From an uncultured Bacteroidales bacterium (GTDB lineage Bacteria > Bacteroidota > Bacteroidia > Bacteroidales > Paludibacteraceae): a DNA stretch of 64,000 nucleotides. This document shows, in pieces, positions 26,577-34,326 of this stretch. The notes beneath the pieces were generated by a model. The model saw only the letters and a list, made by a program, of their open reading frames with translations. It had not been told where the DNA came from and made no database searches. Within the stretch, counting starts at the first letter, position 1, and each line of letters begins with the position of its first letter. The stretch lies in the NCBI GenBank assembly GCA_902785605.1, contig CACZZL010000006.1, positions 1 through 64,000 on the forward strand, written 5' to 3'. Made by a program: the position numbers and the translations under genes.

Positions 26577-27105
26577 TATTCTGATACTGCTCGCTATGCT
26601 TTGCTTCGCCTGTTCAAAGGGCGAAGTAGAGCAGAGCAACGAAACGCAAGAGCGTCAGGCAGTTGCCGTGCTGACCACTGATTCGGTCAGCACGCTTATT
26701 TCTGATTCCGGAATCACGCGCTATCGCATCGAAGCGCCACAGTGGTTGGTCTACGACAAAACAGAGCCGCCCTATCAGGAGTTTCCCAAAGGAGTGTATC
26801 TGGAGCAATTTGATGCCATGCTGGCCGTTCAGGCTTCCCTCAAAGCCGACTATGCGTACTACGACGAGACAACGCAGATATGGTTGCTCCGTGGTAATGT
26901 GCATGCGCTCAACCGCAAAGGGGAGGAGTTTGATACACCGGAACTGAACTGGAACCAGAAAACACACCGTGTTTATTCGGACTCGCTTATTCATATCAAG
27001 CGGGAGAAAAGTATTATCACAGGAGTCGGGTTTGACTCCAATGAGGAAATGAATCAATATACGATCTTGCATCCGACCGGTATGTTTCCGATTGATGAGA
27101 AGTAA
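26554..27105 (+). CDS. lptC: LPS export protein LptC
   Basis: A 183-aa lipoprotein with a GTG start. The start is supported by a basic n-region (KRLLSD), a hydrophobic core and a lipobox LCFACS. The LptC fold is indicated by GITRYRIEAPQW, FPKGVYLEQFD, ADYAYYDETTQIWLLRGNV and the TPELNWNQKTHRVYSD stretch (in pieces). LptC passes lipopolysaccharide from the LptBFG transporter to LptA. It overlaps the TPR gene, so expression is probably coupled. Confidence 0.88.
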   Translation: MKRLLSDSILILLAMLCFACSKGEVEQSNETQERQAVAVLTTDSVSTLISDSGITRYRIEAPQWLVYDKTEPPYQEFPKGVYLEQFDAMLAVQASLKADYAYYDETTQIWLLRGNVHALNRKGEEFDTPELNWNQKTHRVYSDSLIHIKREKSIITGVGFDSNEEMNQYTILHPTGMFPIDEK

Positions 27106-27123
27106 AGGTTGTAGGTTATAGTT

Positions 27124-27867
27124 ATGGGATTGTTAGATGGAAAAACAGCGCTCATCACGGGCGCAGCAAGAGGAATAGGTAAGCAGATAGCCCTTCTGTT
27201 TGCAAAGGAAGGATGTAATATCGCTTTCACGGATATAGAACGCAACGAAACGGTTGATGCGACTCAAAAAGAACTTGAAGCCTTGGGAGTCAAGGTGCGT
27301 GTTTATGCGTCCGATGCGGCTGACTACGATGCGGCACATGCCGTAGTGGAGGATGTGATCAAAGAGTTCGGACGCATTGATATTCTGGTTAATAACGCCG
27401 GTATTACGCGCGACACGTTGTTGATGCGCATGTCGGAAGAACTATGGGATGAGGTGATCCGTGTCAATCTCAAATCGGCCTTTAATTTCACGCATGCCGT
27501 AACACCTTATATGATGCGTCAGCGCAGCGGTTCAATCATGTCCCTCAGTTCCGTCGTAGGACTGAACGGGAATGCCGGACAAGCAAACTACGCCGCATCC
27601 AAAGCCGGCATCATTGCGCTGATGAAGACAACGGCTAAGGAGTTAGGACCACGAGGCATCCGCGCTAATGCGATCGCACCGGGATTCATTCTAACGGACA
27701 TGACCAAGGCTCTGAACGAAGAGACACTCAAACAGTTTGTTTCTATGGTTCCGATGAGAAGGGGTGGGCAACCCGAAGAAGTAGCTAAGGTCGCCCTTTT
27801 CTTAGCGAGCGACCTTAGTTCGTATGTCTCCGGACAAGTGATTCAAGTCAACGGAGCGATGGCATAA
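27124..27867 (+). CDS. fabG: 3-oxoacyl-ACP reductase
   Basis: A 247-aa short-chain dehydrogenase. It has TGAARGIG (NADPH loop), NNAGITRD, the catalytic Ser in SLSSVVG, the YAASKAG Tyr-Lys pair and the C-terminal SGQVIQVNGAMA. It reduces 3-oxoacyl-ACP in fatty acid synthesis. It is the last gene of the transcript running from the acyl-CoA ligase and ends at a clear hairpin terminator. The 18-nt gap to lptC carries GGTTGTAGGTTATAG repeat units. Confidence 0.93.
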   Translation: MGLLDGKTALITGAARGIGKQIALLFAKEGCNIAFTDIERNETVDATQKELEALGVKVRVYASDAADYDAAHAVVEDVIKEFGRIDILVNNAGITRDTLLMRMSEELWDEVIRVNLKSAFNFTHAVTPYMMRQRSGSIMSLSSVVGLNGNAGQANYAASKAGIIALMKTTAKELGPRGIRANAIAPGFILTDMTKALNEETLKQFVSMVPMRRGGQPEEVAKVALFLASDLSSYVSGQVIQVNGAMA

Positions 27868-27869
27868 AT

Positions 27870-27897
27870 AAATCCCGCATTTCGCGGGATTTATTAT
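27870..27897 (+). terminator. fabG terminator
   Basis: AAATCCCGC / GCGGGATTT stem (27870-27878 and 27884-27892) with a five-base loop, directly after the stop codon. The AT-rich flanks on both sides may also serve the convergent amylase gene. Confidence 0.85.
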
Positions 27898-27907
27898 TTG
27901 TGATAAA

Positions 27908-29200
27908 TTATTTCTCTATGATCTCGTAGCCCCATGGCTTTAGTGTAAACGTCTCGCCGGTTTCCAACGTGACGTTTTGTTCTTTATCGGACATATTCAT
28001 CACGGCGAGGATGGTGTTGGAATGTCTGTGTCCTTCCTTGGTGCGTTGGCACGCGAAGATAGCCTCGTTATCGCAAGCTATACGGGTCATCGGTGCACCT
28101 ACCTCCGGGCTGAAGAGCGCTTTGTTACGTTCGCGTAGGGCATTCAACTCTTTGTACAACGCAGCTTGTGCGTACTCCTCATCTGTATCAATCAGGTCCT
28201 TCTCAAAGAATTCAAGACGGTGATGGTTACCGCTTAACTGACCGGTGTATATCATCGGCATGCCGGGTACGACATAGCAGAACGCAGCAAACAGGTTCAC
28301 TGCCTCGCCCATGCGCTCTTGCTCGGTTCCGTTCCAACTGTTCTCGTCATGATTGGAGATGAAGTTCATACGAATCGCCTCCGGACGAATGGTTGTATCG
28401 GCCTTGGCAAAATAAGCCCACAGGTCTTCCACGTTCTGTTTGCCTTGTGCCACATCGTTCATGATATGATGCAGCGTCCATCCGTAGTACATATCGAATG
28501 CGGTTTCGGTCAGTTCGTCCGCTTTGTCCTCATCTTCAGCCAGCGTGAACATGTCCGGATGGGTTTGACGCAAGTCACCCATAGCCCAGTTCCAGAAGTC
28601 AGTCGGCACTTCACCGGCTACATCGCAGCGGAAACCGTCGATGCCGATTGAATCCATCCACCAATGCATGGCTTTGAGCATCTCATTGCGCATGTCTTGG
28701 TTCTCATAGTTCAGTTTGGAGATGTCAGTCCAATCGTATTGAACCATCAGATTACCCAGACTGTCCCGATAATGCCAGCCTTCGTTCTTGGTCCACTCAC
28801 TATCCGGCGCAGTATGGTTGGCTACCCAGTCGAGGATTACCTTGAAGCCCATCTTGTGTGCCTCGCTCAGAAAATGTTCAAAGTCCGCGCGCGTACCGAA
28901 CTCAGGGTTTATGGCGCAATAGTCAATGATGGAATAGTAACTGCCCAGCGTGCCCTTACGCGTAATGACACCAATCGGTTGACATGGCATCACCCAAATG
29001 ATATCAATGCCGTTCTCTTTGAGGGTCGGCAACAGACTCTCTGCTGCAGCAAACGTGCCTTCCGGTGTGGCTTGACGGGTGTTCAACTCATAGATGGTCG
29101 CGTCATACGCCCATTTAGGGTGACGTAACTCGTTTTGCTCTTGCGGCGCACAGCTGATTAGTGCAACTGCCGCCCAAAGGAAGAAAAGTGTCTTTTTCAT
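27908..29200 (-). CDS. GH13 alpha-amylase family lipoprotein (second gene)
   Basis: A 430-aa exported enzyme with lipobox LISC. The (beta/alpha)8 GH13 motifs are complete: DWVANHT, the nucleophile in DGFRCDVAG, the acid/base Glu in LAEDED and FISNHDENSW. These enzymes cut alpha-1,4-glucans at the cell surface or in the periplasm. The start overlaps the stop of the longer amylase by 4 nt (ATGA), so the two form an operon. No susC/susD pair is present in the window. Confidence 0.9.
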   Translation of the reverse strand: MKKTLFFLWAAVALISCAPQEQNELRHPKWAYDATIYELNTRQATPEGTFAAAESLLPTLKENGIDIIWVMPCQPIGVITRKGTLGSYYSIIDYCAINPEFGTRADFEHFLSEAHKMGFKVILDWVANHTAPDSEWTKNEGWHYRDSLGNLMVQYDWTDISKLNYENQDMRNEMLKAMHWWMDSIGIDGFRCDVAGEVPTDFWNWAMGDLRQTHPDMFTLAEDEDKADELTETAFDMYYGWTLHHIMNDVAQGKQNVEDLWAYFAKADTTIRPEAIRMNFISNHDENSWNGTEQERMGEAVNLFAAFCYVVPGMPMIYTGQLSGNHHRLEFFEKDLIDTDEEYAQAALYKELNALRERNKALFSPEVGAPMTRIACDNEAIFACQRTKEGHRHSNTILAVMNMSDKEQNVTLETGETFTLKPWGYEIIEK

Positions 29201-31242
29201 TCTACAGAAATATTATAGGTTAATTCTTTTCGATTAATAGTGACAACAACTGCTTGTCCTAAGTAGACACGCTTGTACGAAATAAGGTCTGCGCTGCTCT
29301 CCAGCGGAATCAGATCTCCGTAGAGCAACGGCATCGAATGACGACGCATTGCCATCAACTCGGCTACCTGTTTGCGCATTTGTATCTGTTCGTCGTTCAA
29401 TCCCTCAAAGCGCATCATGTGACGATTGTCCGGATCATTTCCACCTACCTCTGCATACTCGTCACCTTGATAGATACAAGGAACACCCGGTAGTGTGCTG
29501 TTCAGCACCTCCAGTAGTAAGGCACGTTTGTAGGCCACATCCGCATCTCCGATGCCAATCTCTTGTGTCCAACCTTCTTCCTTCCCATAACTGTGAATGT
29601 CTATGGCACCGCCGGCAATCGAGGCAAAACGTATCTGGTCATGATTGCCGCTGATGTTACCCATCGTGTGGTGCGCACCATAGGTGGCGAGGGATGTCAG
29701 TTCGTTGCTCAGTACTTCGTCCATTCCCGTCAAACCACACAATGCCTCACGTGCTGTGAAATAAACGTTGAAATCGAATTGAGCATTCAGCATACCCGAT
29801 TTGATGTAACTGCCAATCAATTCAGGGCTGCCATAGGTCTCTCCGATCATCCAAATCGGACGACCCGGCCAGCGGGTGGCAATCTTCTGTCCCAGCATGC
29901 GCCAGTATCCTTCCGGAATATGTTTGCAGGCATCGTGACGGAATCCGTCCAACTCGTAATTAGCCAACCAATACAGCGCACTGTCCGTCATCTGCTCACA
30001 TACTTCCTCACGTTCCAGATCGAGGGTAGGAATGTGTTTGTCAAACCATGTGGTCAGGCGTGCATCGTCCCATAACTCAAAGTTACGGCGTCCGTCGGGC
30101 AGGATAGAGTCCGTGTGCCAGTCAGGATGCTCTTGCAGCGTTGGGGAATTGATGTGCATGTGGTTTGCTACATAGTCCAATACGACGTTTATCCCGTGCG
30201 CGTGCGCGCTATCCAATAAGGTGCGGAACTCTTCCGGTGTACCGAAACGGCTGTCTAACTGGGTGGCATAGATAGGCCAATAGCCGTGGTAACCGCTGAA
30301 CTTGGTGTAGGTTTTTGCTGCGTCGTACTTATTGCCGTTTGTGAACGGGTAGTAGCCCCATGCATCCCATGGGTTCTGCGTGATTGGACTGATCCACAAC
30401 GTGTTAACGCCAAGTGTGTCAAAATAACCATCTGCAATCTTGGCCGTAATGCCGGCCAGATCACCTCCCTGATAATCGACTATATCCAGCACTTCCGGAG
30501 AGTTCATCTTCCAGTCATTGGCGGCGTTACCGTTATAGAAACGGTCAATCATCAGCGAGTACAGCACTTGCGCCTGCTGGTCATGGCGATTCAGCTGCGA
30601 AGCATCGGTGATGATCTGTCCGTCCTGCATCGGCAGCAACAAATCATTATACAGATATTTCTCGTCCTCTGCATACACTCGCATATAGCTGCGACCGCTG
30701 AAAGCTGATAACGGAGGATTTATAGCTGACAAATCCAATACCCATGTTCCATCCTCTTCTTCCTGCCACAGATTGTGGTCAATCAGCCTATTCTGGATGT
30801 ACGCTTCAAGGGTCGGATTAACCACATCGTCCGTAAATCCGACACGTAGTTGATTGTCTGCATAATGCAAGGATACCAGGCTCTGACGGACCGGTTTGTT
30901 AGGAAGGATAGGGATGGCGAAACTACCGTTCTTGTCCTGAAAAGCAATTGCATGGATAGAGTTGTCTCGATTGACGATGTCCATCTCACGAACGACTTGC
31001 GGTGTGCCGCTAATATTTTGACACTCAATTGCCTCTCCGGTAGTCCATTGTAAACCTTCCCACAGACTCGTATCACCGTATAAAACAGGCAGATAATCGG
31101 TCATGACCACATGCGTTGTATCGGAACTCATCCGAACCGGCATAATTGGATTACTGTTTGCAATTTGGGAAGCAATGTGACTGTGCTGTTGGCATCCCGC
31201 CAACACCAATGTCATAAGAACAAATAATAGCACTTTTTTCAT
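29197..31242 (-). CDS. GH13 alpha-amylase / neopullulanase-like lipoprotein
   Basis: A 681-aa protein starting at MKKVLLF (31242), chosen because the signal peptide with lipobox LAGC begins there. An N-terminal beta-sandwich (about 30-215) precedes the GH13 barrel with LDYVANHM, DGFRHDACKH (nucleophile Asp), MIGETYG (acid/base Glu) and ISGNHDQ. A C-terminal beta domain closes the protein. A repeat tract (30698-30730) encodes LSAINPPLSAFS in the domain linker. It is likely a surface or periplasmic starch or maltodextrin hydrolase acting with the downstream enzyme. Confidence 0.9.
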   Translation of the reverse strand: MKKVLLFVLMTLVLAGCQQHSHIASQIANSNPIMPVRMSSDTTHVVMTDYLPVLYGDTSLWEGLQWTTGEAIECQNISGTPQVVREMDIVNRDNSIHAIAFQDKNGSFAIPILPNKPVRQSLVSLHYADNQLRVGFTDDVVNPTLEAYIQNRLIDHNLWQEEEDGTWVLDLSAINPPLSAFSGRSYMRVYAEDEKYLYNDLLLPMQDGQIITDASQLNRHDQQAQVLYSLMIDRFYNGNAANDWKMNSPEVLDIVDYQGGDLAGITAKIADGYFDTLGVNTLWISPITQNPWDAWGYYPFTNGNKYDAAKTYTKFSGYHGYWPIYATQLDSRFGTPEEFRTLLDSAHAHGINVVLDYVANHMHINSPTLQEHPDWHTDSILPDGRRNFELWDDARLTTWFDKHIPTLDLEREEVCEQMTDSALYWLANYELDGFRHDACKHIPEGYWRMLGQKIATRWPGRPIWMIGETYGSPELIGSYIKSGMLNAQFDFNVYFTAREALCGLTGMDEVLSNELTSLATYGAHHTMGNISGNHDQIRFASIAGGAIDIHSYGKEEGWTQEIGIGDADVAYKRALLLEVLNSTLPGVPCIYQGDEYAEVGGNDPDNRHMMRFEGLNDEQIQMRKQVAELMAMRRHSMPLLYGDLIPLESSADLISYKRVYLGQAVVVTINRKELTYNISVE
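30698..30730. repeat. AGCTGATA-type repeat in the longer amylase gene
   Basis: CTGAAAGCTGATA...ATAGCTGAC units are spaced about 20 nt apart and encode part of the linker between the sandwich and barrel domains. Confidence 0.45.
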
Positions 31243-31262
31243 GGTTACCATATTTAGCGCTG

Positions 31263-31294
31263 CAAAATTACAACTTTTTTTTGGAATATGCAAG
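31263..31294 (-). promoter_or_regulatory. Promoter of the amylase operon
   Basis: On the minus strand CTTGCATATTCC and TAATTTTG are separated by 20 nt. It diverges from the pheS promoter. Confidence 0.78.
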
Positions 31295-31341
31295 AAAATG
31301 CGTTTTTTTTGTTAGGTAAACATGACAAAAAATAAATAAAA

Positions 31342-31373
31342 CTTGCACATGTTAAAAAAAAATAGTAATTTTG
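31342..31373 (+). promoter_or_regulatory. pheS promoter
   Basis: CTTGCACATGTT starts at 31342 and TAATTTTG lies at 31366-31373. The gap is 20 nt, with an A-tract in the spacer and the start codon 19 nt downstream. Confidence 0.78.
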
Positions 31374-31391
31374 TGGCAAATTTCGTAAACC

Positions 31392-32429
31392 ATGCTAAAA
31401 GATCGTATAAATGACCTCCATGCGCAGGTCAATGAGATGAGCGCTTCCAGCGCAGAGGAGTTAGAGGCGCTCCGTATTAAGTATCTCAGCAAGAAAGGTG
31501 AGATTACGGCGCTTTTCAACGAGTTTCGTACTGTTCCAAATGAGGAAAAACGCGAGTTGGGACAACTGCTCAACGCGTTGCGTCAAGATGCTGAAGGACG
31601 TATCAATGCCTTGCGTGAGCAGTTTGAGGCGAAGCAGGCTGAAGCGGACAAGTTGGACCTTACCCGTACACCGGATCCGATTGCGTTAGGTACGCGTCAT
31701 CCTTTGTCTTTGGTGCGCGAAGAGATAGAAGATATCTTCTCCCGTATTGGCTTCACGATTGCGCAAGGTCCTGAAGTGGAGGATGATAAACATGTCTATG
31801 GTATGCTTAATTTTGCGCCGGAACACCCGGCACGTGATATGCAGGATACGTTCTTTGTGGAAAAAGAGCAGGGCGTGCAGAAACCGACCGATGTATTATT
31901 GCGTTCGCACACTTCCTCTGTCCAAACACGTGTCATGACCAGCCAGAAACCGCCTATTCGTGTGCTCTGCCCGGGACGTGTTTATCGTAACGAAGCCATC
32001 TCTGCACGTGCTCACTGTTTCTTCCACCAGGTAGAGGGACTCTATATCGATAAGAATGTCAGCTTTGCCGACCTGCGCGAAGCGCTCTTGTATTTCTCCA
32101 AGGAGATGTTTGGCCCGGAGACCAAGATCCGTCTTCGTCCGTCGTATTTCCCGTTCACCGAACCGAGTGCCGAGATGGATATCAGTTGTAACATATGTGG
32201 CGGCACCGGTTGCTCGTTCTGTAAAGGGACCGGTTGGGTGGAGATCCTTGGTTGCGGTATGGTAGATCCGAACGTGTTGGAGGCGTGTGGCATTGATAGC
32301 AAAGAGTATAGCGGCTACGCCTTTGGTATGGGTGTTGAGCGAATCACCAACCTCAAGTACCGTGTGAAGGACCTGCGTCTCTTCTCCGAGAACGATGTGC
32401 GCTTCCTCCACCAATTTGAGGCGTGCTAA
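31392..32429 (+). CDS. pheS: Phenylalanine--tRNA ligase, alpha subunit
   Basis: A 345-aa class II synthetase subunit. It has the N-terminal coiled coil (about 1-85), then HPLSLVREEIEDIF, FDTL-like GMLNFAPEHPARDMQDTFF, RVYRNEAISARAH (motif 2) and GYAFGMGVERI (motif 3). It charges tRNA-Phe together with the beta subunit. pheT is not adjacent here, which is common in this phylum. Confidence 0.96.
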   Translation: MLKDRINDLHAQVNEMSASSAEELEALRIKYLSKKGEITALFNEFRTVPNEEKRELGQLLNALRQDAEGRINALREQFEAKQAEADKLDLTRTPDPIALGTRHPLSLVREEIEDIFSRIGFTIAQGPEVEDDKHVYGMLNFAPEHPARDMQDTFFVEKEQGVQKPTDVLLRSHTSSVQTRVMTSQKPPIRVLCPGRVYRNEAISARAHCFFHQVEGLYIDKNVSFADLREALLYFSKEMFGPETKIRLRPSYFPFTEPSAEMDISCNICGGTGCSFCKGTGWVEILGCGMVDPNVLEACGIDSKEYSGYAFGMGVERITNLKYRVKDLRLFSENDVRFLHQFEAC

Positions 32430-32447
32430 AAAAAATATTGCAAAATA

Positions 32448-32479
32448 TTTGCATATATCAAAAAAAAGCAGTACCTTTG
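32448..32479 (+). promoter_or_regulatory. Promoter of yceD-rpmF
   Basis: TTTGCATATATC starts at 32448 and TACCTTTG lies at 32472-32479, with a 20-nt gap, 18 nt before the ATG at 32497. Confidence 0.8.
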
Positions 32480-32496
32480 CACCCGATTTTGCGCCT

Positions 32497-32946
32497 ATGA
32501 GCGAGCAGAACCACTATATAGTCAATCTTTCGCGCCTTCCGATAGGCACGCATTCGTTTGATATTCAGCTGGATGACGATTTCTTTGCTTCGTTAGAGAA
32601 GTCGGAAATACTGAGTGGAACAGTGGACTGCAAAGCGACGCTAAATCTCCGGGAGGAGGACTATCAGCTCAACATAGCGGTTCATGGAACGGTGTTTGTT
32701 GTGTGTGATAGGTGCCTCGACCCGATGCCCCTTGACATAGAAGACGAGCAGGAAATCTTCTCGGAAGACGAAAATCTCGAAAATCGAAAATCAATAATCG
32801 ATAATCTTGATTTGACTTGGCTCGCTTATGAAATAGTAAGTATCAATATTCCGATCGTGCACAGTCACCAAGCGGGTGAGTGCAACAAGCAAATGGAACT
32901 TCTCCTCCATGATCACCTTTGTGCAGAGCCGGAACCCGAAAATTGA
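32497..32946 (+). CDS. DUF177 (YceD-family) protein
   Basis: A 149-aa protein starting at MSEQNHY; frames further upstream run through the promoter. The DUF177 pattern is present: VVCDRCLDPM, later LAYEIVSINIPIVH and HQAGECNKQM with the Cys pair. In bacteria this gene almost always precedes rpmF and affects 23S rRNA or L32 maturation. A repeat tract (32769-32811) encodes the acidic ENLENRKSIIDNLD segment in the variable loop. Confidence 0.9.
   Translation: MSEQNHYIVNLSRLPIGTHSFDIQLDDDFFASLEKSEILSGTVDCKATLNLREEDYQLNIAVHGTVFVVCDRCLDPMPLDIEDEQEIFSEDENLENRKSIIDNLDLTWLAYEIVSINIPIVHSHQAGECNKQMELLLHDHLCAEPEPEN
32769..32811 (+). repeat. AATCGAAAATC-type repeat in the DUF177 gene
   Basis: Units of CGAAAATC / AATAATCGATAATC repeat with a period of 8-10 nt and stay in frame within the non-conserved loop. 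Confidence 0.6.
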
Positions 32947-32995
32947 TGGCTGATAGTTAACAGTTAAAAGTGAAATTTTAAAATTGTAAAACAAT

Positions 32996-33178
32996 ATGGC
33001 ACATCCTAAAAGAAGACAATCGCACACCCGCCAAGCGAAACGTCGTACCCATGACGTAGTGAAGGCTCCTACATTGGCAACATGCCCGAATTGTGGTGCA
33101 CTTCATATCTACCACACTGTTTGCCCGAGTTGTGGCTACTACCGTGGTAAATTGGCAATTGAGCAAGCTGAAGCTTAA
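32996..33178 (+). CDS. rpmF: 50S ribosomal protein L32
   Basis: A 60-aa basic protein beginning MAHPKRRQS. The zinc ribbon CPNCGALHIYHTVCPSCGYY carries two CxxC pairs, the Zn-binding form of L32. It is 49 nt downstream of yceD in the usual gene order. The spacer contains GATAGTTAACAGTTAAAAG-type repeat units. Confidence 0.97.
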   Translation: MAHPKRRQSHTRQAKRRTHDVVKAPTLATCPNCGALHIYHTVCPSCGYYRGKLAIEQAEA

Positions 33179-33330
33179 TGTAAACTAAAAGCAGAAGGCT
33201 AAAGGTTAATGGTTCATGTTTTTGACCGTTAGCCTTTGTCCTTATGTTATAAACGCGTGCGTGACGCACGTACGTAGCTCGTGAGAGTTACCCTGTACAA
33301 CAATTAAACATTAAATCATTACATCATTTT
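33179..33330 (+). other. rpmF-rluB spacer with imperfect hairpins and repeats
   Basis: The 152-nt spacer contains GGCTAAAGGTTAATGGTT and a downstream GACCGTTAGCCTTTG that can pair imperfectly with it, a possible terminator for rpmF. A GCGTGCGTGACGCACG inverted repeat follows. Near the rluB start there is a short AATTAAACATTAAATCATTACATCATT repeat (in pieces). No clear promoter box was found. Confidence 0.45.
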
Positions 33331-34308
33331 ATGTACAACAACAATTTGAACAATGAAGGAGAGCGTCGTCCAAGACCGCGCTTCCATAGAGAGGGAGAAC
33401 CGGTATCGGCTCGTCCCGCGCGTCCCCGTTTTACGCGCGAAGGGGAAAACAGACCTAAACCTGCTGGATTTACCAATGAGCGTTCTTTTAACGGTGAGCG
33501 CCCGAGTCGTCCGTTCGGAGCTAAACCGAAACGCAATAACGGAATGTATTCACAACGCAAGCAGCAAGTTTATCGCGAGCAACATGAAGATATGACCAAA
33601 CCGGTTCGTCTGAATAAGTACCTGGCTAATGCCGGTATCTGCTCTCGTCGTGAGGCTGATGATTTTATTCAAGCAGGTGTTATCACTGTCAATGGTGTTA
33701 CGGTGGATAACCTCGGTGTAAAAGTGTTGCCGACGGATGACATCCGTTTCCATAATCAGCCGGTTCGTCGTGAGCGCAAGGTATATATCCTGCTCAACAA
33801 GCCCAAGAACACAGTGACTACTACCGATGACCCGCAAGAGCGTCATACGGTCATTGATATCGTTCGTAATGCGTGTGCAGAGCGCATCTATCCGGTCGGC
33901 CGTCTGGATCGTAATACGACCGGAGTCCTGCTGCTGACCAATGACGGTGATCTGGCAGCTAAATTGACCCATCCGAAGTTTAACAAGAAGAAGATCTATG
34001 CCGTTACGCTGGATCGTGACTTGGACGAGGTGGATGAGGCGATTGTTCGTGCCGGCGTAGTATTGGACGATGAGCGTATCGTACCGGACGCCCTCGAGTT
34101 CCCGAAGCCGGATCGTCGTCACATCGGTCTGGAGATTCACTCCGGTCAAAACCGTGTCGTGCGCCGTATCTTTGAGAAAGTAGGGTATAAAGTAGTCAAC
34201 TTGGACCGCGTGTCCTTTGCCGGCTTGACCAAGAAGAATGTAGGTCGCGGCAAATGGCGTTTCCTCACCCCGAAAGAGGTAGCTTTCCTCCAAATGGGTA
34301 ATTTCTAA
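33331..34308 (+). CDS. rluB: Pseudouridine synthase, RluB/RsuA family
   Basis: A 325-aa enzyme. Residues 1-85 are a disordered Arg/Pro/Gly-rich extension. An S4 RNA-binding domain follows (RLNKYLANAGICSRREAD), then the catalytic domain with GRLDRNTTGVLLLTNDG, where the Asp is the nucleophile that forms pseudouridine in rRNA. The R-rich N-terminal extension is frequent in Bacteroidota homologues. The exact target (23S or 16S) is inferred from the closest family. Confidence 0.9.
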   Translation: MYNNNLNNEGERRPRPRFHREGEPVSARPARPRFTREGENRPKPAGFTNERSFNGERPSRPFGAKPKRNNGMYSQRKQQVYREQHEDMTKPVRLNKYLANAGICSRREADDFIQAGVITVNGVTVDNLGVKVLPTDDIRFHNQPVRRERKVYILLNKPKNTVTTTDDPQERHTVIDIVRNACAERIYPVGRLDRNTTGVLLLTNDGDLAAKLTHPKFNKKKIYAVTLDRDLDEVDEAIVRAGVVLDDERIVPDALEFPKPDRRHIGLEIHSGQNRVVRRIFEKVGYKVVNLDRVSFAGLTKKNVGRGKWRFLTPKEVAFLQMGNF

Positions 34309-34326
34309 TCAATCTCGTAAATAGAC

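Noticed and set aside
32395-32496. Upstream extension of the DUF177 protein
   Set aside because: The frame runs through the pheS end and the promoter at 32448-32479. The family begins at MSEQNHY.
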